Shown here: piece after piece, positions 6,749 through 12,675 of the stretch
How the letters are laid out: each line of letters begins with the position of its first letter
How positions within the stretch are numbered: the first letter of the stretch is position 1
Assembly: GCA_035693105.1 (NCBI GenBank)
Contig: DASSHC010000387.1
Location: forward strand, 1-12,675
DNA length: 12,675 nucleotides
Origin: DASSHC01 sp035693105
Lineage (GTDB): Bacteria > Chloroflexota > Chloroflexia > Thermomicrobiales > Thermomicrobiaceae
Direction: 5' to 3'
Translations under genes and position numbers: made by a program
The notes under the pieces: generated by a model
The model's input: the letters and a program-made list of their open reading frames with translations, nothing else
The model's database searches: none
What the model was told of the DNA's origin: nothing

Positions 6749-7163
6749 TCCTATCCTCCTCGATTGACTTCGGGCAGCCGGAGCGCGTCGTCGGCGCGCC
6801 GGTGCCAATTCGCCGCGCAGCAGACACCGGGTCCTTCCGCCGTACCCGTGCCGACAGGGTAGCCCAGGCAGGGCGGAGACCGCCGCGGGAAGGATAAGCG
6901 AAGCGGGCGCGATTCGGAAGCCGTCCGGCCGGCAGGATTCGGGGGTAGGGGCGGTGGCGAACGACAACGTTGGCTGCCGCTCCGCGTTGGATCCCTCGAC
7001 TGCGCTCGGAATGACAGGGAAAGGGATGTGCCTTACCGAACGACGCACAGCGTTGTCGTCCGCGTCATTCCCTACCCTGTCATCCTCTGAGCGCAGTCGA
7101 AGGATCCGCCCTCACACGGCACCCAACGTCCTCGCTGGGTATTCCCTTCGCCCGCGTCTCCCC
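6749..7163. other. 415-base intergenic region upstream of the lipoprotein
   Basis: This gap between the DUF6176-like gene and the lipoprotein gene contains the second family B repeat element (6989-7107). The part nearest the lipoprotein (6770-6960) is GC-rich and I see no convincing promoter or small gene in it beyond the ribosome site at the lipoprotein start. Confidence 0.55.
6989..7107. repeat. Family B inverted-repeat element, copy 2
   Basis: The left arm (6989-7019) and right arm (7075-7107) are imperfect reverse complements. They match the arms of copy 1 (2050-2165) with a few changes, for example GGAATGACAGG instead of GGGATGACAGG. The spacers also share sequence: both contain a GCCT...CG.ACGA.GCA pattern leading into CGTTGTCGTC. 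It lies 56 bases after the stop of the DUF6176-like gene, so it could fold in the end of that operon's transcript, but it lacks a T-run. Confidence 0.77.
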
Positions 7164-7508
7164 TCAGGCGCTGTAGACCGATACGACCTCGCTCGGGGCG
7201 GCGGCGGGCGGGGTGTTGAGGTCGAGCCCGCTCGTCTCCTTCACCTGCTGCTTGAACCAGACATCGAACTCATCCCGCGACTGGGCGAAGGTCTGAAAGG
7301 CCTGGGAGATGTCCTGGCTCTTGAAATACACCACGTAGGCGTCGCCCGAGGGGAGCTGCTGCAGGGCCCAGACCTCTTCGGGGATGTTGAGCTTCCGCTC
7401 GGAGGCGGCGTACTGCGCTTTGCGCTGGTGCTCCAGCTCATGCAGGAACCGGCGGGCCTGCTCGCTCTTGCCGGGCAGGATCGGGAGCGCGAAGAGGATG
7501 TAGTCCAT
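7164..7508 (-). CDS. DUF6176-like small protein
   Basis: A 114-residue soluble protein. The pattern of an N-terminal strand (MDYILFALPILPGK), a charged helix with RRFLHELEHQRK, then a PSGDAYVVYFKSQD strand and a closing DEFDVWFKQQVKETSGLDL helix is what I recall for the DUF6176 family, which has a ferredoxin-like fold related to small dimeric alpha/beta-barrel proteins. Function is unknown. The start at 7508 is chosen over an upstream ATG at 7544 because AAAGGA lies about nine bases before it and the family sequence begins there. It sits 63 bases after the M28 peptidase on the same strand, so it is likely the last gene of the amidohydrolase-peptidase operon. Such small proteins sometimes act as accessory or monooxygenase-like enzymes, but nothing here shows that. 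Confidence 0.72.
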   Translation of the reverse strand: MDYILFALPILPGKSEQARRFLHELEHQRKAQYAASERKLNIPEEVWALQQLPSGDAYVVYFKSQDISQAFQTFAQSRDEFDVWFKQQVKETSGLDLNTPPAAAPSEVVSVYSA

Positions 7509-7571
7509 GATCCTGATTCCTTTCGCTGCGTACCAGGACAACACTTCCGCCGCTCGGTTGCCACGGCCCGC

Positions 7572-9305
7572 TCAGCCGGCGGGCTGCTGGAAGGCGCGCA
7601 CCTCGGCCAGCGCCGCGCGCAATGCGTGCTCCACGCGGTTGCGCTCCCGCGTCAGGCGGGTGCGCAGGAAACGGTAGTCATCGCTCGTCTTGTCGAGCGT
7701 GCCGATCTCGTCCACCCCGGCCAGCCCGGGCAGCGGGCGCGTGCCGAGCGCCAGGTCCTGCTCGAAGGGGCCGTGCCAGGTGTAGTTGACCGGGATCAGG
7801 ATGCGGCCGAGCCGCATCAGCAGCGTGTTGGCGCGGGCGGCGCCGGCCGCGTCGAGATCGAGCGCGCGCAGGCGTTGCGCCAGCTCGCCCGCCAACTCGC
7901 GCGCCGCCGTCAGGCTGAAGGCGCCGCCGGCGCGCGCCTGGTAGCGGTCGAGCGCGTCGGCGATCTCGTCGGCGGCAGCGGCGTAGTCGAAGGGGAGCCG
8001 CTCGCGGGTGCAAAGCTGATAGACCGTCTCGGCGTAGACGCGGCAGTCGCGCACCAGGAAGTCGACGTTGATCTTGTCGAGTAGGTCCTCGGTGGTGTGC
8101 CACCACCAGCCGAGCCCGGCGCCCTTGGCCCCGCCGCCCAGGAGCGAGGAGAGCGCCTTGAAGGTCTCCGATTCGTCGTTCTCGGCCGATTGCTCCGAGA
8201 GCGCGGCCAGGCAGGAGGGGATGCCGTGGCCCCAGAAGGACTGATCGCTGGAGCGGCTCATCCGCTTGTAGTCGAGCTGGATGCCGAGCTGATCGCCGAG
8301 AACTTCGCGCGCGAAGCCGAGCGTCTCGGCCATGGTCGGCGCCTCGGAGAGGATGATGGCGTCGATCGCGCCGACCGAGTCGATATTGACGTGGCAGACG
8401 CAGCGCTCGTGCAGGTCGTGCCAGAAGGCGTCGGCGTACCAGGACGAACTGGCGTAGCGCCCGTGCGAGTGGCCGGACCAGAAGCAGAAGCGCACTCCGC
8501 GGCGCAGCTCGTCGCGGTGCTGGGCCAGGATGCGGGCGACCTCCAGTTGCGTCGAGTTGGCCGTGCCGTTGTCCATGGCGCCGTAGTGCCAGGAGTCGAC
8601 GTGGCCGCTGAACATCACGAAGGTATCTTCGCGCTGGCCGGGCAGCTCGGCGGTCAGCGTGGGGATCAAGGTCCAGGCGCGGTAGGGCTGCGTGGTCAGC
8701 CGCGCCGTCACCGCACCGGCCGCCAGCGCCGCCTTGAGCCGCTCGCCATCCGGCCGGCGCACGGCCACGGCGGGCACGGTCGGCAGCAGGTCGGCGGTCT
8801 CGGGAATGGCGGTGCCCCAGACCGGCGAGATGCACATCTCGTGGATGTGCTCGTCGTTGATGTGGATGGCGCCGGCGGCGCCGTGGCGTTGGGCCTCCAG
8901 CGCCTTGTCCGGCATCGCCAGGCCGTCGCTGATGACGATCTTGCCGTCCACGTCCTTGCCGATGTAGTCGACGGCGTGCCCCGCGCCGATGTAGACCAGC
9001 TCGCCGGTCACGCCCTCGTCACCGGTGGCCGGGCTAAGCGAGTAGCCGTTGCAGGCCACGTCGACCGGCTCGCCGCCCGCGAGCGTGACCTGGAGGCGGG
9101 CGTGCTCGGGGTAGCCGATCAGCGCCTCGCACTGGTAGCGGTGGACGGTGTAGCCGAACTGCTCGAGCTGCCCCTGGATGTAGTCGAAGGCTTTGGCCTC
9201 GGCCGGGGAGCCGGAGAGCCGGATGTACTGGGCGATGTTGCGCTCGTGGCGCATCAGCTCCTCGCCCGAGACCTCATCGACAACCGCGCTGACCGCTTTC
9301 GCCAT
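7572..9305 (-). CDS. M28 family metallopeptidase with protease-associated domain
   Basis: A 577-residue protein related to zinc aminopeptidases of family M28, likely cytosolic since no signal peptide or membrane segment is visible. A protease-associated domain spans about 95-205, inserted before the catalytic part. Metal-site elements match the family: GHVD (His235, Asp237), AMDNG (Asp245), NID (Asp309) and WWHTTED (His403). However, the usual Glu-Glu pair that supplies the general base and a metal ligand is replaced by SGHSHG (His279, Ser280, His281). The enzyme may bind metal differently, act on another bond, or be inactive. The C-terminal 140 residues are helical and charged. The start at 9305 has AAAGGGA five bases upstream and fits the family better than the ATG at 9344, which lies in repeat sequence. 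It follows the amidohydrolase by 99 bases and is probably co-transcribed with it. Confidence 0.88.
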   Translation of the reverse strand: MAKAVSAVVDEVSGEELMRHERNIAQYIRLSGSPAEAKAFDYIQGQLEQFGYTVHRYQCEALIGYPEHARLQVTLAGGEPVDVACNGYSLSPATGDEGVTGELVYIGAGHAVDYIGKDVDGKIVISDGLAMPDKALEAQRHGAAGAIHINDEHIHEMCISPVWGTAIPETADLLPTVPAVAVRRPDGERLKAALAAGAVTARLTTQPYRAWTLIPTLTAELPGQREDTFVMFSGHVDSWHYGAMDNGTANSTQLEVARILAQHRDELRRGVRFCFWSGHSHGRYASSSWYADAFWHDLHERCVCHVNIDSVGAIDAIILSEAPTMAETLGFAREVLGDQLGIQLDYKRMSRSSDQSFWGHGIPSCLAALSEQSAENDESETFKALSSLLGGGAKGAGLGWWWHTTEDLLDKINVDFLVRDCRVYAETVYQLCTRERLPFDYAAAADEIADALDRYQARAGGAFSLTAARELAGELAQRLRALDLDAAGAARANTLLMRLGRILIPVNYTWHGPFEQDLALGTRPLPGLAGVDEIGTLDKTSDDYRFLRTRLTRERNRVEHALRAALAEVRAFQQPAG

Positions 9306-9330
9306 CGGTTTCCCTTTCGCTGTTGCTCGG

Positions 9331-9403
9331 GCCCTCACCCCCACGGGGAGCCCTCATCCCCAGCCCTTCTCCCGTGCGCGGGAGAAGGGGGACGGAGAAA
9401 GGG
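9331..9403. repeat. Family C repeat with TGCG-loop hairpin, site 1
   Basis: A GCCCTCACCCCCACGGGGAG segment (9331-9350) is followed by an 11-bp perfect stem (9364-9374 with 9379-9389) closed by a TGCG loop. The first 20 bases match 10708-10727 with one mismatch. It fills the gap between the amidohydrolase stop and the M28 start on their shared strand, so its RNA hairpin would lie inside the operon transcript. No T-run follows on either strand. Confidence 0.78.
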
Positions 9404-9404
9404 G

Positions 9405-10574
9405 TTACGCCTGGGCCTGGGGGTGGGTGTAGGCCGTCTTACCGTTGATCACGACGCGCTCGACCTGGCTCATCAGGTCGAATGGGTGGCCGGAGAGCAC
9501 GATCACGTCGGCGTCCTTGCCCGGCGCCAGGCTGCCGACCCGGTCGTCTACGCCGGCCACGCGCGCCGCGTTGAGCGTGATCGCCTGGAGCGCGTCCTGC
9601 TCGTCCATGCCGGCGCGCACCGCCAGCCCGGCGAAGATCGGCAGGAGGGCGGTGCTGCCGGTGGTATCCATGTGGATGGCGACGGTGACGCCGGCCCGCG
9701 CCAGAATGCCCGGCGCGGCGAAGCTCATCGCCTCCATCTCCTTCTTCTGTCGCCCCAGGTGGAAGGGGCCGATGCTGACCTTGACCCCCTCGCGCGCCAG
9801 GTAGTCGGCGATCAGGTGCGCCTCGAAGGCGTGCTCGATCACCAGATCCAGGCCGAACTCCCGCGCCAGGTGGACGGCGTTGGTGATGTCCTGCACGGTG
9901 TAGGCGTGAACGCGCGTGCGCTCTTCGCGGCGCATGGCGCGCACCAGCGGCTCCAGCCGCAGGTCGCGGTCGGGCGGCTCGCCTCCCTCGCGCTCGGCCC
10001 GCTCCATGGCGCGGGCGTACTTCTGCGCCTTGAGGAAGGCCTCGCGGATCAGCGCCGCCTGGCCCATGCGCGTGATCGGGCTCTTCTTCTGGTCGCCGTA
10101 GACGCGCTTGGGGTTCTCGCCCAGCGCCATCTTCAGCCCGCAGGGCTCGCGCAGGATCATCTCGTCGACGATGGCGCCGACCGGCTTGAGCGCCGCCCAC
10201 TCGCCGCCGATCAGGTTGGCGCTGCCGGCCCCGGTGATGAAGGTCGTGATCCCGGCCGCCAGCACGTCCTTGACGGCGGGGTCACGCGGATTGAAGCCGT
10301 CGCTGGCGCGCATGTGGGGGGTGATCGGCTCGCTGGTCTCGTTGAAGTCGCGGCCCTCCCAGCCGACGCTGTCGCCCCAGATGCCGACGTGCGAGTGCGA
10401 CTCGACGAAGCCGGGCATGACCACCTTGCCGGCGGCATCGATCACCTCGGCGCTGCTCGGCACGGTCACGCGCTCGCCGGCCTCGAGGATCTTGCCGCCG
10501 TCGATCAAAACCGTCCCGCGCTCGACGCTCGGACCGGCCATGGTGTAGACCCTGCCGTTGGTGATTGCCAGCAT
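9405..10574 (-). CDS. Amidohydrolase (imidazolonepropionase/prolidase-like, COG1228 type)
   Basis: A 389-residue metal-dependent hydrolase of the amidohydrolase superfamily, probably cytoplasmic. It begins with the small beta-sandwich (LAITNGRVYTMAG, DGGKILEAG) and enters the TIM barrel at PGFVESHSHVGIW, which holds the HxH metal motif (His60, His62). Further candidate ligands are His223 (VHAYT), His248 (IEHAF) and the catalytic Asp303 (HMDTTGS). The LKMALGENPKR segment (147-157) and the C-terminal GSLAPGKDADVIVLSG are typical of the imidazolonepropionase-related branch, which includes prolidases and other amide hydrolases. The substrate is therefore open: a dipeptide, N-acyl amino acid or cyclic amide. 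The ATG at 10574 has GAGG eight bases upstream and follows a good promoter. It leads a probable operon with the M28 peptidase and the DUF6176-like gene, consistent with peptide or amide breakdown. Confidence 0.88.
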   Translation of the reverse strand: MLAITNGRVYTMAGPSVERGTVLIDGGKILEAGERVTVPSSAEVIDAAGKVVMPGFVESHSHVGIWGDSVGWEGRDFNETSEPITPHMRASDGFNPRDPAVKDVLAAGITTFITGAGSANLIGGEWAALKPVGAIVDEMILREPCGLKMALGENPKRVYGDQKKSPITRMGQAALIREAFLKAQKYARAMERAEREGGEPPDRDLRLEPLVRAMRREERTRVHAYTVQDITNAVHLAREFGLDLVIEHAFEAHLIADYLAREGVKVSIGPFHLGRQKKEMEAMSFAAPGILARAGVTVAIHMDTTGSTALLPIFAGLAVRAGMDEQDALQAITLNAARVAGVDDRVGSLAPGKDADVIVLSGHPFDLMSQVERVVINGKTAYTHPQAQA

Positions 10575-10620
10575 CGCGCTCGCCTCTCTCGTCTCCGGCC
10601 TGCTCGTGTTTGGTAGCCGC

Positions 10621-10649
10621 ATCATCGGGCAGCGCGGGGCGCACGTCAA
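10621..10649 (-). promoter_or_regulatory. Sigma70-like promoter for the amidohydrolase operon
   Basis: On the minus strand, TTGACG (10644-10649, 5 of 6) is followed by 17 bases and GATGAT (10621-10626, 4 of 6). Transcription would start near 10614, about 40 bases before the ATG at 10574. Its presence also argues against the longer open frame that begins at 10649. Confidence 0.52.
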
Positions 10650-10692
10650 CCGCTCTGCGCGGCTTGCATGGCGCCTGCTGGTGTGGGACGCT

Positions 10693-10850
10693 GGCCCTCA
10701 CTCGGGGGCCCTCACCCCAACGGGGAGCCCTCACCCCAACCCCTCTCCCAATGCGTTGGGAGAGGGGCTACGGAGGATCAGCCGGATCGAGCTCCCCTTC
10801 GCCCGCGCACGGCTCCGTCCGGAGAAGGGGCGGGGGGATGAGGGCTCCCC
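10693..10850. repeat. Family C repeat, site 2, with 12-bp hairpin
   Basis: Three partial copies of a GCCCTCAC unit (10694, 10708 and 10726) lead into a perfect 12-bp stem (10740-10751 with 10756-10767) closed by TGCG. A farther right arm (10833-10850, GGGGATGAGGGCTCCCC) is the inverse of 10722-10737 with one mismatch, so the element also folds over a longer span. It lies between the divergent amidohydrolase and SDR genes. Confidence 0.77.
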
Positions 10851-10893
10851 GGCGGCTGCGGGATGAGAGCAAGCGCTTGAAGGGAGGCAATCA

Positions 10894-11691
10894 ATGGCTG
10901 GACGAGGCGTGCTGGTGACCGGGACGGGTGGGCGGATCGGCGCCGCCATCGTGCGTACCTTCGCCGGGATGGGCGACCGCGTGGTGGCGAGCGACGCCGA
11001 TGAGGCGCGGCTGCGCCGCACGGTGGAGCAGGCGACCCAGGCGGGCGGCACGGTGACGCCAGTGGTGGCCGACCTGACCAGCGACGCCGACATCGAGCGG
11101 CTGGCCGGGGAGGCGATCGCGGCGGCCGGGGAGATCGACGTGCTGGTCAACTGCGCCGGCATCTTCCCCAATTGCCCGGTGATCGAGATGGACACCGCCG
11201 AGTGGGACCGCGTCTACAACGTCAACCTGCGCGCGCCCTTCCTGCTGACGCGCGCCATCGCGCACCAGATGGTCGACCGGGGTATCCAGGGGGTCATCGT
11301 CAACATCAGCTCGGGCGCCGGCTCCTCGGCGCGCACCGGCGGCTCGCACTACTGCGGCTCGAAGGCTGCGCTGAATATGTTCACCAAGGTGCTGGCCATC
11401 GAGCTCGGCCCCTACGGCATCCGGGTCGTGGCGGTGGCGCCGGGGCTGATCCTCGACGAGGTGATGAGCAAGCCGGTGCCGGAGGACGCCAATCCCTACG
11501 TCGGCGCGCTGCTCAACGGCATCCCGCTGGGGCGCACCGGCGACCCGCAGGACATCGCCAACGCGGTGGCCTGGGTCTGCTCGCCCGAGGCTTCCTGGGT
11601 CAGCGGCGAGGTGATCGGGGTCAACGGCGGCTCGCAGGCCGGCCGCACCCACTTGCCGCCGAGCCGCCGCTCACCGGCTGAGACGCACTGA
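10894..11691 (+). CDS. SDR family oxidoreductase
   Basis: A 265-residue classical short-chain dehydrogenase/reductase, a cytoplasmic NAD(P)-dependent oxidoreductase for an alcohol or ketone. The Rossmann motif TGTGGRIG (9-16), acidic Asp34 at the end of the second strand (which favours NAD over NADP), Asp60, NCAG (86-89), Asn111 and the catalytic Ser140-Tyr153-Lys157 set (SSGAGSS and YCGSK) are all present. GVNGG (242-246) closes the fold. The last 18 residues (after GSQAGR) are Pro/Arg-rich and probably a disordered extension. The start is fixed by AGGGAGG six bases before the ATG. It stands alone on the plus strand, divergent from the amidohydrolase and convergent with the permease. FabG-like reductase and sugar or steroid dehydrogenase are equally possible; the substrate is not predictable here. 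Confidence 0.92.
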   Translation: MAGRGVLVTGTGGRIGAAIVRTFAGMGDRVVASDADEARLRRTVEQATQAGGTVTPVVADLTSDADIERLAGEAIAAAGEIDVLVNCAGIFPNCPVIEMDTAEWDRVYNVNLRAPFLLTRAIAHQMVDRGIQGVIVNISSGAGSSARTGGSHYCGSKAALNMFTKVLAIELGPYGIRVVAVAPGLILDEVMSKPVPEDANPYVGALLNGIPLGRTGDPQDIANAVAWVCSPEASWVSGEVIGVNGGSQAGRTHLPPSRRSPAETH

Positions 11692-11714
11692 GAGGTAGCC
11701 GGCCTCATCCGTAA

Positions 11715-11871
11715 GGCCCTCACCCCAGCCCCTCTCCCGTGCGCGGGCGAGGGGCGCTGCCCATCGAGAAGATATTGCGGTAGGGGAGCGTTTCTGAGTC
11801 TTCCCCCCGTTTTCAGCCACCTCCCCTCGCCCCCGCAGGGCTCCGTCCGGAGAGGGGCTGGGGTGAGGGCC
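11715..11871. repeat. Family C element, site 3, with 23-bp terminal inverted repeats
   Basis: Positions 11715-11737 and 11849-11871 are perfect reverse complements over 23 bases (arms contain CCCTCACCCCAGCCCCTCTC) and enclose 111 bases. Next to the left arm is a hairpin with a TGCG loop (11729-11739 with 11744-11754, one mismatch). The element fills the gap between the convergent SDR and permease genes, ending four bases before the permease stop, so it may help end transcription from both sides. No T-run, transposase or clear target duplication is seen. Confidence 0.82.
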
Positions 11872-11875
11872 CTTC

Positions 11876-12675
11876 CTACGTCTTCAGCCGCGGATCCAGC
11901 GCGTCGCGGAGTCCATCTCCCAGGAGGTTCATCGCCAGCACGGTGACCATGATCGCCAGGCCGGGGAAGGTGGCGATCCACCACTGGTTGCGCAGAAATT
12001 GCCGCCCGTCGCTCAGCATCCGTCCCCACTCGGCCTGGGGCGGCTGGGCGCCCAGCCCGAGGAACGAGAGCGCGGCGGCGGCCAGGATGGCCGAGCCGGT
12101 GCCGAGCGTGGCGGTCACGATGATCGGCGCGATCACGTTGGGCAGGAGGTGCCGCACCAGGATCAGGCGGTTGGGCACGCCGATGACCCGCGCGGCGTCG
12201 ACGTAGAGCTCCTCGCGGGCCGAGAGGACGGAGCCGCGCGTTAGCCGGGCGTAGACCGGCACCGACGAGATGCCGACCGCGATCATCACGTTGCGGATGC
12301 TCGGCCCCAGGATACTGACGATCGCCAGCGCCAGCAGGATGCCGGGGAAGGCCAGCATGACGTCGATGACGCGCATCAGCAGGCTGTCGACCCAGCGGCC
12401 GTAGTAGCCGGCGACCAGCCCCACCGTCACGCCGATGACCGAGGCGATCCCGACCGAGATCAGCCCGATGACCAGCGAGATACGCGCGCCGTAGAGGACG
12501 CGCGTGAAGACGTCGCGCCCGTACTGGTCGGTGCCGAAGATATAGGGCGAGCCGGGGCTGAAGAGGTAGTGGGTCGGATCGGTCTTGTAGGGGTCGAAGG
12601 GCGCGATGGTCGGGCCGAAGATCGCGACCAGCACCAGCACGATCAGCACGACCAGCCCGACCATCGCGCCCCGGC
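11876..12675 (-). CDS. ABC transporter permease, DppC/OppC family (5' end off window)
   Basis: An inner-membrane permease of a peptide/nickel-type ABC importer. The visible frame stays open to the window edge; the first Met in view (12664) has residues Gly-Gly-Ala before it, and DppC proteins normally start 20-40 residues earlier, so I treat the N-terminus as missing. Counted from that Met, hydrophobic segments lie near 2-19, 62-86, 102-120, 125-140, 178-203 and 230-249. FGTDQYGRDVFTRVLYGARI (43-62) is the family signature after the first membrane span. The EAA-type loop that contacts the ATPase is at 151-175 (EELYVDAARVIG to LLPN). The usual partners (second permease, ATPases, binding protein) would lie upstream, beyond the right edge. 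Dipeptides or oligopeptides are the likeliest substrates, but sugars or metals are possible. Confidence 0.9.
   Translation of the reverse strand, partial: RGAMVGLVVLIVLVLVAIFGPTIAPFDPYKTDPTHYLFSPGSPYIFGTDQYGRDVFTRVLYGARISLVIGLISVGIASVIGVTVGLVAGYYGRWVDSLLMRVIDVMLAFPGILLALAIVSILGPSIRNVMIAVGISSVPVYARLTRGSVLSAREELYVDAARVIGVPNRLILVRHLLPNVIAPIIVTATLGTGSAILAAAALSFLGLGAQPPQAEWGRMLSDGRQFLRNQWWIATFPGLAIMVTVLAMNLLGDGLRDALDPRLKT

Larger units (their letters stand above)
10575..10893. other. 319-base divergent intergenic region
   Basis: Between the divergent amidohydrolase and SDR genes. It holds the amidohydrolase promoter (10621-10649) and a long family C repeat (10693-10850). The SDR ribosome site (AGGGAGG, 10881-10887) is at the right end. 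I could not find a good plus-strand promoter for the SDR gene outside the repeat. Confidence 0.55.

Noticed and set aside
9364..9389. Family C hairpin as a classic Rho-independent terminator
   Set aside because: The stem is strong, but no run of T follows on either strand, and on the minus strand it lies inside a probable operon.
8097..10616. An 839-codon open frame on the plus strand, antisense to the M28 peptidase and the amidohydrolase
   Set aside because: It overlaps two well-supported genes on the other strand and runs through a repeat. Its product is Ala/Gly/Val/Arg/His-rich with no recognisable motif, as expected for the shadow of GC-rich codons.
10575..10649. N-terminal extension of the amidohydrolase by 25 residues
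   Set aside because: It overlaps the predicted promoter, and the beta-sandwich typical of the family starts exactly at the Met encoded at 10574.

Overview
The window is GC-rich bacterial chromosome, packed with genes on both strands. The mix of families suggests Chloroflexota, most likely the Thermomicrobia/Sphaerobacter side: an LLM flavin oxidoreductase of the Rv2161c-like type, a cytosolic M28 peptidase with a protease-associated domain, a DUF6176-like protein, bestrophin-like DUF4239 proteins, a STAND ATPase remnant, and interspersed palindromic repeats. This assignment is recalled family knowledge, not a search result.

Layout. At the left edge only the first 24 codons of a minus-strand membrane protein are visible (1-72). 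Next come an acyl-CoA synthetase (minus, 251-1822) and, divergent from it, an LLM-class oxidoreductase (plus, 2237-3139). A long minus-strand block follows. It holds two tandem DUF4239 membrane proteins (3168-3980 and 4272-5078; about 79% identical by hand count), a broken STAND ATPase gene with a foreign-looking tail (5216-6477), and a small Tat-type lipoprotein (6506-6748) just upstream of it. Upstream again is a probable operon transcribed leftward: amidohydrolase (9405-10574), then M28 peptidase (7572-9305), then DUF6176-like protein (7164-7508). An SDR oxidoreductase lies on the plus strand (10894-11691). A DppC/OppC-type permease (minus, 11876 to beyond the edge) closes the window.

How the genes fit together. 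The peptide-type permease, metallo-peptidase and metal-dependent amidohydrolase look like parts of peptide or amide scavenging. The acyl-CoA synthetase, SDR and LLM enzyme are generic catabolic enzymes whose substrates cannot be read from sequence. Sigma70-like promoters with 17-base spacers are visible upstream of the acyl-CoA synthetase, the first DUF4239 gene and the amidohydrolase.

Three families of palindromic, intergenic repeats punctuate the window. Family A is a perfect 16-bp stem (203-237). Family B is an element of about 117 bp with roughly 30-bp inverted arms (two copies). Family C is CCCTCACCCC-type arms around a hairpin with a TGCG loop (three sites). None falls inside an intact gene.

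The most notable observations are the M28 peptidase lacking the canonical Glu-Glu pair, the diverged tandem DUF4239 pair, the chimeric STAND pseudogene, and the repeat families. I see no convincing new multi-gene system, and no tRNA, rRNA, CRISPR array or transposase.
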